From: Elainella saxicola E1
Lineage (GTDB): Bacteria; Cyanobacteriota; Cyanobacteriia; Elainellales; Elainellaceae
Direction: 5' to 3'
NCBI GenBank assembly: GCA_002796835.1
Contig: LUGL01000030.1
Span: 1 to 64,000, forward strand
DNA length: 64,000 nt
Shown: piece after piece, positions 57,345-64,000 of the stretch
Numbering within the stretch: the first letter of the stretch is position 1
Layout: each line of letters starts with the position of its first letter
Made by a program: the position numbers and the translations under genes
The notes under the pieces: model-generated
Databases searched by the model: none
What the model saw: only the letters and a program-made list of their open reading frames with translations
What the model was told of the DNA's origin: nothing

Positions 57345-59027
57345 GTGGTTGAACTCGAATGTTTGCCCTATAGTGTCGGTCACGCTGATGAGGGCGTCAG
57401 TCTACTGTTGCGCATGGGTCCGCATCGAATTCTGCTGGACTGTGGTCTAAGCAGCATTTCGCCCCTTCTGCCGGACCGCAAAGGGGGTACCCCTGCTGAT
57501 TTAGTGCTTTGCAGCCATGCCCATCCTGACCATGCTAAAGGGTTGCTAGCCCTGCATCAGGCTTTTCCAAAACTGCCGATCTACGCAAGCGAAGTCACAA
57601 CAGAACTGCTGCCGCTGAATTGGCTGGACGAACCGAAAGTTCCTCGATTTTGTCAAGCTTTGCCTTGGCGATCGCCGCTCGAGTTTCGAGAAGGACTCAG
57701 CGCCGAACTGATCCCGGCTGGACATTTGCCGGGAGCGGCGGCAATGCTGCTCACCTATGCCGCAGAGAGTCGGCTCTATACCGTGTTCTACACAGGCGAC
57801 TGCTTGCTGTCTAATTCTCGTCTGGTGGATGGCTTGCCGCTAGAAGAATTGCGGGGCTTAAAACCAGATGTGCTGATTGTGGAAGGCAGCTATGGCACCG
57901 CTCGGTTTCCCCATCGACGACAGCAAGAAAATCAGCTTGCCGAGCATATTTATCGAGCGATCGCTGAAGGTCACTCTGTGCTGCTGCCGACACCGACTTT
58001 AGGTTTGGGGCAGGAATTGCTGATGCTGCTGCGAAGCCATCACCACTTCACTGGACGCGATTTGAATATTTGGGTGGACGGGAGTGTCGCTTCCGGATGC
58101 GATGTCTATCTAGAAATGTTGTCGCATTTCCCCAGCACCGTGCAGAATTTTGCCCGTCATCAACCCCTATTTTGGGACGATCGAATTCGACCTCGAGTCC
58201 GTCGTCTTGCCGAGATTGCACCGCAGGCCTTGCCGCGCATCCTGGAACAAACGCCCAGCATTGTTCTGACGAGTTACGATACAGACCTCAGCCGCTATTG
58301 CCAGTCCGAAACGGGAACGTGGCTGTTGCTGCTACCTCAGCAACCCGGTCGCTTGGGAACGGTAGAAATGGCGGTGATGCGATCGCTCGAAACCTCACCG
58401 ATCTTGCAGCAGCGGGTGCAATCAGGACAGTTGGCGATCGAGAATTATTTGTTGAGCGATCATTGTGACGGAGCAGGTACGACGCAACTCATTCACAACC
58501 TGCGCCCCCAGCATGTTGTCTTTTTGCATGGATCCCAAACCTATCTCACCGATCTGACGAGCTTAGAAGAACTGCAAAATCGGTACCACCTGCATACGCC
58601 AGCAGCCGGAACTAAGGTAGAGCTGCCCGTTGGGGAAACTTTCCTGCAGCCTGCTGCTCCCGAAGCGCGCTATGAAGGCGAAATTACCGAAATTGAATCA
58701 GCTGTGATTCTGAGCCTGCCGGATGCAATCGCGACCGATCCCCGTTGGCATGAGTTTGCAGACACCGGTTTAATTGAGGCGCGTTGGCAAGGAGAAGAAC
58801 TCGTTCTACGGGGCATCACTCAACGCGAGCTGATCAACCAAAGCTCGGATACGCTGCCGACCCTAGATTTAGAATGTTGCCACAACTGTGTTCATTGCCG
58901 AGGACAACGCTGTTGGAATCAATCATCGCCCCTATTTGGCTTCCGCGTTACCCCTGAAGGCTACTGTCCTGCCTTCGAACCGATCCCCCGATCGCAAGAT
59001 ACAAACGGTTCGAGAGAGAATTTTTAG
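57345..59027 (+). CDS. MBL-fold (beta-CASP-like) metallohydrolase with Cys-rich tail
   Basis: A 560-residue metallo-beta-lactamase-fold protein. Metal-binding SHAHPDHAKG (His58, His60, Asp62, His63) follows an N-terminal HRILLDCGLSS strand. AGHLPGAAAMLLTY, VFYTGDCLLSNSRLV and DVLIVEGSYGT match the RNA-processing (CPSF/RNase J-like) branch, and a beta-CASP-type insert and LLSDHCDGAGTTQLI, HVVFLHGS follow. The C-terminus, about 510-550, carries a Cys cluster (CCHNCVHCRGQRC, then EGYCPAF) that could bind zinc or iron-sulphur. It starts at GTG 57345. Role: nuclease or other phosphodiesterase, unproven. It is distinct from the true RNase J gene at 48690. Confidence 0.85.
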   Translation: MVELECLPYSVGHADEGVSLLLRMGPHRILLDCGLSSISPLLPDRKGGTPADLVLCSHAHPDHAKGLLALHQAFPKLPIYASEVTTELLPLNWLDEPKVPRFCQALPWRSPLEFREGLSAELIPAGHLPGAAAMLLTYAAESRLYTVFYTGDCLLSNSRLVDGLPLEELRGLKPDVLIVEGSYGTARFPHRRQQENQLAEHIYRAIAEGHSVLLPTPTLGLGQELLMLLRSHHHFTGRDLNIWVDGSVASGCDVYLEMLSHFPSTVQNFARHQPLFWDDRIRPRVRRLAEIAPQALPRILEQTPSIVLTSYDTDLSRYCQSETGTWLLLLPQQPGRLGTVEMAVMRSLETSPILQQRVQSGQLAIENYLLSDHCDGAGTTQLIHNLRPQHVVFLHGSQTYLTDLTSLEELQNRYHLHTPAAGTKVELPVGETFLQPAAPEARYEGEITEIESAVILSLPDAIATDPRWHEFADTGLIEARWQGEELVLRGITQRELINQSSDTLPTLDLECCHNCVHCRGQRCWNQSSPLFGFRVTPEGYCPAFEPIPRSQDTNGSRENF

Positions 59028-59050
59028 GAGCAAATCGCCAATTACGGCAA

Positions 59051-59638
59051 TTAATGGAATAACCAGCTTGTGAAGGCATACTTATTTCCCCGCAAAATTG
59101 GCAGGGACTGATGGGGATGGGTGAAATAGGCGGGAAACACCAGCACTGCGCCTGCTGATGGCCTCACTTTTACATCCTGGCGATCGAAATAGGTTTCGCC
59201 TCCTGTAAAGTCATCGTTCAAATAACCCACGACGCTGATATCACGGGTTGGCATTCCCTGTTCTAGCTCTTCAAATCGGCTGGCGAGCAGTAAATTATCC
59301 ACATGTCGTTTGTAAAACTGTCCCGGTGAGTAGCGCAGAATGGTGCAGGGCTCCGCGTAAGGAAACTGAATGCCGTACACTTGCTTCAACAATTGCTTTA
59401 CCACCGAGAGTTTGTCTAAAATCAGCTGATTCGCGGCCTGGAGCTGAGCCTCCTCACCGCCTAAATACAGCAAATCATTGTGGCGAATCTGGTTATCGAT
59501 CGTTTCAATCAAAATTTCCGCTGCCTGTAGCCGACTTTGCTCAGTCAACTGGATCAGGTGCTGGCAAACTTCCGGTTCCAACAACTGCTGCACTAAAAAG
59601 ATCTCGCTCCCTAATTGGGTCACAGGATAGGCAGTCAT
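59051..59638 (-). CDS. 2OG-Fe(II) oxygenase (prolyl 4-hydroxylase-like)
   Basis: A 195-residue Fe(II)/2-oxoglutarate dioxygenase of the P4H type. Metal ligands are His112 and Asp114 in YKRHVDNLLL and a His of THPHQSLPI (about 174 or 176). A Lys (about 186, GNKYAFTSWL) replaces the Arg often used to bind 2-oxoglutarate, as in P4H enzymes. The GGETYFDRQDVKVRPSAGAV strand is characteristic. I prefer the ATG at 59638 (GAGGG eight bases before) over the GTG six bases earlier. It has no similarity beyond the fold to the PKHD protein at 51629. The substrate is unknown. Confidence 0.87.
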   Translation of the reverse strand: MTAYPVTQLGSEIFLVQQLLEPEVCQHLIQLTEQSRLQAAEILIETIDNQIRHNDLLYLGGEEAQLQAANQLILDKLSVVKQLLKQVYGIQFPYAEPCTILRYSPGQFYKRHVDNLLLASRFEELEQGMPTRDISVVGYLNDDFTGGETYFDRQDVKVRPSAGAVLVFPAYFTHPHQSLPILRGNKYAFTSWLFH

Positions 59639-59738
59639 AAGCACACCCTCAAAACACGATCAAAACTTAGCTCACCAGTCAGTTTGCCCCCAGAATCGCT
59701 AAACTAGTTCCATTTCAGCCCAAACCTAACGATCGTCT

Positions 59739-61274
59739 ATGACCAATCCTGTTGCGAACCCCCGCAAGTTCTTGCAACCGCTCGATCGCACAGCCATTCT
59801 TCTGATGCTCGTGCTGAGTTTGATCATCGGCGCATTCCTATTAAAAGGGGATCGCACCGCTGCAAAAGTGCGGGATTTTAGCTGGCAGGATCGGCAAATT
59901 GGGGCAGAAGACAATGCGTTTATCCTGGCCTTCAGTCGTCCCATGGATCATGCCAGCGTAGAGCAGAATTTGAAAATTGCACCGCCGCTGCCCGGAAAGT
60001 TTAGTTGGGCAGGCAGACGAATGGCCTATACCCTGGATAGCCCAGCCCCTTATGGCGAGAAGTTTGAACTGACGCTGGAAAAAGCTCGCGATCGCTTTAG
60101 CTCATCTGACGATGCTCGTACTCAATTGCGGCCCTTTAATGCCCAATTCCAGACGCGCGATCGGGCCTTTATTTATCTCGGCGTAGAAGGTGAGGAAGCG
60201 GGTCGGCTAATCATGGCAAACCTGACTCAACAGCAGCAGAAAGTGCTGACGCCACCCAATTTAGTGGTAATGGACTTTAAACCCTATCCGGAAGGCGATC
60301 GCATTTTATTTTCAGCGACAGAGCGATCCACCCAGTCGAAAGGCGTTTTGGATCAGCAGCTCTATACGGTGACCACGGGCATTCAAACCCAGGCGCGAGT
60401 CACATCTCTGCTAGGCAGTCAGTTTGATCCATTCACTAAACCGTCGCCAAACCAGACGCCTGGTACAGTGGAACTGGTTCTGGATAGCAAAGAATATCAA
60501 AATCTGAAGTTTGATTTGTCGCCAGATGGTCAGACGATCGCCATACAGCGGGTGAAACGCAACGATCCGGGCGATTATGGCCTGTGGATTATGAAAGGCA
60601 AGCAAGCGCCGCAAAAGGTGAATGCCGATCCTGGGGGCAATTTTTTGATCGCGCCGGACAGTCAATCGCTGGCGATGTCTCAGGGGCAGGGAATGGCGAT
60701 CCTCCCCTTGGCCACTGAAGCTGAAACCCTCGACTTTTTGCCGAAATTTGGCATGGTGCTCAGCTTTGCCAAAGATGGTTCCGCTGCGGCAATGGTCAAG
60801 TTTAATGTCAGTCCGGATAATCCAACCCGATCGCTCTTTCTTGTGACGAATCAAGGGGTCGAAAAAGAACTGCTGAAAACGGATGGTTCCATTCTGGATG
60901 CCGCCTTTGATCCAACACAACAAACGCTCTACTGTTTATACACAAAGCGTTTGCCAGGAGAAGTTTACGCTGAAGAGCCTTATGTGGCTGCCATTCAGCT
61001 TAAAAAGGCAACTTTAACCGATTTAATGCGGTTGCCCGTTCAGCGAGATATTCAGATCAGTCTCGCTCCAGATGGGTTGGGAATTCTGTTTGATCAAGTT
61101 GTTTCAGACGATCAGGCCAACTCGAACGGAGCCATTCGGAGTAAGTCTGGAAAGGCGATTACCAGTAGCCAACTCTGGTTTCTGCCGTTACTTCAAGATG
61201 CTCAGGGTAATGCACTGGCGTCTGATCCCCAACCGCTTGAATTAGCCGGCCTGCGTCCCCGCTGGCTGCCTTAA
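59739..61274 (+). CDS. Membrane-anchored Ig-like/beta-propeller protein, hypothetical
   Basis: A 511-residue protein. One N-terminal hydrophobic span (AILLMLVLSLIIGAFLL, about 19-36) anchors it with the rest outside. Residues about 45-135 resemble a SbsA-type Ig-like domain (NAFILAFSRPMDHASVEQNL, TYTLDSP-type strands). The remainder (about 140-500) has repeats with SPDGQTIAIQR, APDSQSLAMSQ and APDGLGILFDQ, as in WD40-like/TolB beta-propellers. It is probably a periplasmic or cell-surface protein of unknown function. A hairpin follows the stop and the ABC-transport genes come next. Confidence 0.75.
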   Translation: MTNPVANPRKFLQPLDRTAILLMLVLSLIIGAFLLKGDRTAAKVRDFSWQDRQIGAEDNAFILAFSRPMDHASVEQNLKIAPPLPGKFSWAGRRMAYTLDSPAPYGEKFELTLEKARDRFSSSDDARTQLRPFNAQFQTRDRAFIYLGVEGEEAGRLIMANLTQQQQKVLTPPNLVVMDFKPYPEGDRILFSATERSTQSKGVLDQQLYTVTTGIQTQARVTSLLGSQFDPFTKPSPNQTPGTVELVLDSKEYQNLKFDLSPDGQTIAIQRVKRNDPGDYGLWIMKGKQAPQKVNADPGGNFLIAPDSQSLAMSQGQGMAILPLATEAETLDFLPKFGMVLSFAKDGSAAAMVKFNVSPDNPTRSLFLVTNQGVEKELLKTDGSILDAAFDPTQQTLYCLYTKRLPGEVYAEEPYVAAIQLKKATLTDLMRLPVQRDIQISLAPDGLGILFDQVVSDDQANSNGAIRSKSGKAITSSQLWFLPLLQDAQGNALASDPQPLELAGLRPRWLP

Positions 61275-61277
61275 TGT

Positions 61278-61319
61278 GACTCTGTTAAGGGTTGTCTCTG
61301 CTTGGGATTCAACAGAGTC
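61278..61319 (+). terminator. Hairpin after the Ig-like/propeller gene
   Basis: GACTCTGTT (61278-61286) pairs with AACAGAGTC (61311-61319). There is no T-run after it, so intrinsic termination is uncertain. It precedes the binding-protein gene by about 50 bases. Confidence 0.5.
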
Positions 61320-61367
61320 CGCTATGATTTTCAAAATAAGCTTCATCCCTACCCCCAGGATTAAGAC

Positions 61368-62273
61368 ATGAGAAGATTACGTCGCTTTTTCCTTTTGCCC
61401 CTGCTGGCCCTATTTACAGCCGCTATCTTGATTGCTTGCGCTCTAGGGGGCGGGAACGAAACAGCGAATGCGCCGATTAAAGTTGGCTCAAAGGATTTTA
61501 CAGAAGCGCTGATCATTGGCGAAGTCTATTCCCTCGCCCTAGAGAAAGCTGGTTTTCAAGTAGAGCGGAAACTCAATTTGGGAGGGACGCCAGTCGCCCA
61601 AGCAGCCCTGGAAAGTGGGACGATCGATCTCTACCCTGAATACACAGGGACTGGCTTGCTCACTATTTTGAAAGAACCCGCGCTGAGTGATCCAAAGCAG
61701 GTTTATGACAAAGTCTCGGCAGGCTATAAGGAAAAAGGATTGATTTGGCTGGAGCCTTCGCCGATGAACAATACACAGGCGCTGGCCATGACCAAAGAAA
61801 GTTCAGACAAACTGGGCATCAAAACAATTTCTGACTTCGTGGCAAAAGCGGGTCAATTGACCATGGTGGGACCACCGGAGTTTGAAGTGCGAGAAGATGG
61901 ACTGCCCGGAATCAAAGCAAAATATGGCAATTTTGATTTGAAGGAATATAAGGCGGTAGATGCCGGATTGCGTTATAAGGCGCTGACTGACGGCGAGGCG
62001 GATGTGACAGTTGCTTTCAGCACCGATGGAGAAATCTCGGCCTTTAACTTGGTCGTGTTGCAAGATGACAAGCAGCTCTTTCCGCCTTATCAAGTCGCGC
62101 CGGTCGTGCGGGAAGAGACTCTAAAAGCGAATCCTAAAATTGCTGATGCTTTAAATGCGGTTGCTCCTAAGCTCACCGATGCCACAATGCAAAAACTCAA
62201 CTATGAAGTGAGCGGCAAAAAGCGGGAGCCTGCTGAGGTTGCCAAAGAGTTCATGGACCAGTCAGGGTTATAG
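61368..62273 (+). CDS. Osmoprotectant (glycine betaine/choline-type) ABC transporter substrate-binding lipoprotein
   Basis: A 301-residue periplasmic binding protein. A lipoprotein signal peptide ends in the lipobox LIAC (Cys24, after FLLPLLALFTAAI). The OpuAC-type domain begins IKVGSKDFTEALIIGEVYSL and has GTPVAQAALESGTIDLYPEYTGTGLL, the ESGxIDLYPEYTG signature, and KALTDGEADVTVAFSTDGEI. It should deliver quaternary amines such as glycine betaine or choline; the exact ligand is unknown. The ATPase gene follows after 96 bases. No permease gene is visible in the window. Confidence 0.9.
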   Translation: MRRLRRFFLLPLLALFTAAILIACALGGGNETANAPIKVGSKDFTEALIIGEVYSLALEKAGFQVERKLNLGGTPVAQAALESGTIDLYPEYTGTGLLTILKEPALSDPKQVYDKVSAGYKEKGLIWLEPSPMNNTQALAMTKESSDKLGIKTISDFVAKAGQLTMVGPPEFEVREDGLPGIKAKYGNFDLKEYKAVDAGLRYKALTDGEADVTVAFSTDGEISAFNLVVLQDDKQLFPPYQVAPVVREETLKANPKIADALNAVAPKLTDATMQKLNYEVSGKKREPAEVAKEFMDQSGL

Positions 62274-62369
62274 GCCGCCATTGCGTAGCTAATATTAGGC
62301 GGCTTTGATTCGGCCACCTTATTTTTGGAATGGCATCAGGTTAAGCATGCAGCGATCGAGGAAAACATT

Positions 62370-63335
62370 GTGAGCACGATTCGATTTGAGCAAGTTTCAC
62401 TTCAATTTCCTGGAGCTGCGCGTCCGGCAGTCGATCGCTGTAGCTGTCAGATTGAATCTGGAAAACTGGTCGTCATTCTTGGCCCCTCCGGCTGCGGCAA
62501 AACGACGCTGCTGAAGATGGTGAATCGTCTGTATGAGCCAACCGCTGGGCAGATTTATTTGGGCGATCAAAATATTCGCCAAATCCAGAAAACGGCCCTG
62601 CGGCAGCGCATTGGCTATGTAATTCAGCAGTCGGGTTTGTTCCCTCATATGACGGTGGCTCAGAACATTGCTGTGGTGCCTAAACTATTGGGCTGGCCTC
62701 GTACCCGCATCCAAACCCGGGTTGATGAATTGCTGACGCTGGTAGAATTACCTCCCCATGAGTACCGCAACCGTTATCCGACCCAGCTTTCGGGTGGACA
62801 GCAGCAGCGCATTGGTCTGGCCAGGGCCTTGGCCGGAGATCCGCAAGTGATGTTAATGGATGAACCGTTTGGGGCGATTGACGCCATTACCCGTGCCAGT
62901 CTGCAAGATGAGATTTTGCGATTGCAGCGCCAGTTTCGCAAAACCATCCTGTTTGTCTCGCATGATGTGGAAGAAGCCCTGCGGTTAGCGGACTATTTGT
63001 TGATTATGCAACAGGGCCAGATTGTTCAATACGACACACCCTTCAACGTTCTGACGAATCCAGCCAATGAATTTGTGCATAACCTGATCGGTGCCGATGA
63101 CATGGTACGCCAACTCAGTTTATTGCGCGTTGAAACCGCGATGGCTGACCTGCCAATCAACTACTCCCAAAACGGCACTCCCCGCATCGATCGCTCTGAA
63201 AGTCTGCGTCATGCCTTATCGCTTATCCTCAAAACAGGGGCACCCAAACTAACGGTGATGGATGAAGAGACCCCGATCGGCGAAATTACCCTGGAGCATA
63301 TTCGGGATTCTGCTAGTTTGGCAGCAACTCGATAA
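62370..63335 (+). CDS. Osmoprotectant ABC transporter ATPase (OpuCA/ProV-like)
   Basis: ATPase subunit that should power uptake with the adjacent binding protein. The 321-residue protein has Walker A LGPSGCGKTTLLK, Q-loop YVIQQSGLFPHMT, signature LSGGQQQRIGLARALAG, Walker B VMLMDEPFGAID and a VSHDVEEAL switch. The C-terminal part (about 260-320) holds only one weak CBS-like segment, shorter than the paired CBS domains of typical OpuCA. I place the start at GTG 62370 (GAGG eight bases before); the TTG at 62325 is an alternative that adds a low-quality N-terminus. Confidence 0.9.
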   Translation: MSTIRFEQVSLQFPGAARPAVDRCSCQIESGKLVVILGPSGCGKTTLLKMVNRLYEPTAGQIYLGDQNIRQIQKTALRQRIGYVIQQSGLFPHMTVAQNIAVVPKLLGWPRTRIQTRVDELLTLVELPPHEYRNRYPTQLSGGQQQRIGLARALAGDPQVMLMDEPFGAIDAITRASLQDEILRLQRQFRKTILFVSHDVEEALRLADYLLIMQQGQIVQYDTPFNVLTNPANEFVHNLIGADDMVRQLSLLRVETAMADLPINYSQNGTPRIDRSESLRHALSLILKTGAPKLTVMDEETPIGEITLEHIRDSASLAATR

Positions 63336-63429
63336 GAGATTGGCTTTGCCGCTGCACCTGCCGATTTTCCTCTCCTGCCCTCTCATGTCACAATAGTGCA
63401 ATTGAATTGTTAACTTCCACAGGAATACC

Positions 63430-64000
63430 ATGACAATGCATCCCTCTCTACAACGGGCTTTTGCACAGAAGCAAGCGCTAAAGGTGATCAGCGGTTTGAC
63501 CAATTTTGATGCTGATCGAGTGGCGGCGGTGGTGAAGGCTGCCGATCGCGGTGGCGCAACCTTTGTGGACATCGCAGCAGATGTGGAATTGGTTCAGTTA
63601 AGCAAACAGTTGACCCAGTTGCCGATCTGCGTGTCAGCCGTTGACCCAGCCCTGTTTGTAGAAGCAGTGGCGGCTGGTGCAGATTTGATCGAAATCGGCA
63701 ATTTTGATGCTTTCTATGCCCAAGGTCGTCGATTTGAAGCCGCAGAAGTGATAGAGCTGACGCGCCAAACCCGTGCCTTGCTGCCAAATATTACCTTATC
63801 CGTCACCGTCCCCCATATTTTGGAATTGGATCAGCAAGTTCAGTTAGCTGAGGAGCTGGTGAAATTGGGCGCAGATCTGATCCAGACCGAAGGTGGCACC
63901 AGCAGCCAACCCACCCATGCCGGAACCTTGGGCCTGATTGAAAAAGCTGCCCCAACCCTGGCTGCGACCCATGCGATTTCTCGTGCCGTGTCTGTGCCGG
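63430..64000 (+). CDS. ycf23: Ycf23/DUF561-family protein, 5' part
   Basis: The first 190 codons of a gene that runs off the window. It starts at ATG 63430, with AGGA nine bases before. The reading frame shows ALKVISGLTNFDADRVAAVV, ADRGGATFVDIAADVELVQL, LPICVSAVDPALFVEAVAAG, ADLIEIGNFDAFYAQGR and ADLIQTEGGTSSQPTHAGTL. These are the conserved blocks of the cyanobacterial and red-algal plastid Ycf23 (DUF561) family, a TIM-barrel-like protein of unknown function. The gene lies 94 bases after the ATPase on the same strand but is not an obvious partner. Confidence 0.9.
   Translation, partial: MTMHPSLQRAFAQKQALKVISGLTNFDADRVAAVVKAADRGGATFVDIAADVELVQLSKQLTQLPICVSAVDPALFVEAVAAGADLIEIGNFDAFYAQGRRFEAAEVIELTRQTRALLPNITLSVTVPHILELDQQVQLAEELVKLGADLIQTEGGTSSQPTHAGTLGLIEKAAPTLAATHAISRAVSVP

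Noticed and set aside
1-64000. tRNA, rRNA or tmRNA genes
   Set aside because: No cloverleaf-like GTTCGANNC plus acceptor pairing or rRNA-conserved sequence was noticed on either strand; a tRNAscan or Rfam run would settle this.

Overview
This window is chromosomal DNA from a cyanobacterium, most likely a filamentous, non-marine, Leptolyngbya-like lineage. The evidence is the very frequent HIP1-type GCGATCGC/CGATCG sites, a cyanoexosortase A locus with PFE-CTERM targets, the tig-clpP-clpX cluster, a ycf23 gene, a Nif11 protein, a Mo-nitrogenase C-terminal-domain protein and a cyanobacteriochrome-like GAF domain. No rRNA, tRNA or CRISPR was seen. The lineage below phylum is an inference.

Left edge (1-4.05 kb): an accessory patch. 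An ISAs1-family insertion sequence has interrupted a group II intron reverse transcriptase, whose 3' ribozyme domains (V-VI) remain. Next comes an AT-rich pair: a dUTPase, and a membrane-anchored protein with a dCTP-deaminase-like fold that lacks the catalytic Glu. A cluster of palindromic TTATCCGG/GGATAACACCC repeats and a small protein behind a structured leader follow.

4.08-19.04 kb: a surface-polysaccharide locus. On the minus strand lie a Wzm/Wzt ABC exporter, two left-handed beta-helix acyltransferases, five glycosyltransferases and two FkbM methyltransferases. Divergently on the plus strand lie a Wza-like outer-membrane export protein and a Wzc-like copolymerase. The Wzc-like protein has a Walker A motif in which the usual Lys is Arg.

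19.2-34.6 kb: a sorting, signalling and polysaccharide region. It holds a subtilase and the operon HpsJ-like / cyanoexosortase A / associated protein. Two PFE-CTERM proteins with no N-terminal signal peptide, a YdcF protein and a WcaF-like acetyltransferase follow. Then comes a remarkable single-chain fusion of a GT4 glycosyltransferase, a degenerate EAL domain and a receiver domain. Next are a PAS protein and a 1250-residue hybrid histidine kinase with a DXCF-type cyanobacteriochrome-like GAF, a receiver and an HPt domain. A convergent lone receiver protein, paralogous to the receiver on the glycosyltransferase, closes the set. My main hypothesis is that these genes form a phosphorelay, possibly light-sensing, that acts directly on a polysaccharide glycosyltransferase.

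34.6-42 kb: an NLR-like NACHT NTPase with an N-terminal HTH-like region, a small membrane protein, a Nif11 protein, a dienelactone hydrolase, a GntR regulator and an alpha/beta hydrolase.

42-50.6 kb: conserved housekeeping genes: clpX, clpP and tig (minus), then asd, dapA and RNase J (plus), with clear intervening hairpins.

50.8-64 kb: mixed chromosomal genes, including a Mo-nitro_C protein, a TMEM14/FAX-like protein, two Fe(II) dioxygenases and an acidic GGE-tailed protein. Also here are a DUF815 ATPase, a Gfo/Idh/MocA oxidoreductase, a LuxR-type regulator, a metallo-beta-lactamase with a Cys-rich tail and a SbsA/propeller-like protein. The window ends with an osmoprotectant-type binding protein and ATPase without a visible permease, and the start of ycf23.

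Two copies of an approximately 155-bp MITE-like element with CTCAGTAGATC-type terminal inverted repeats lie at 8.25 and 27.08 kb.
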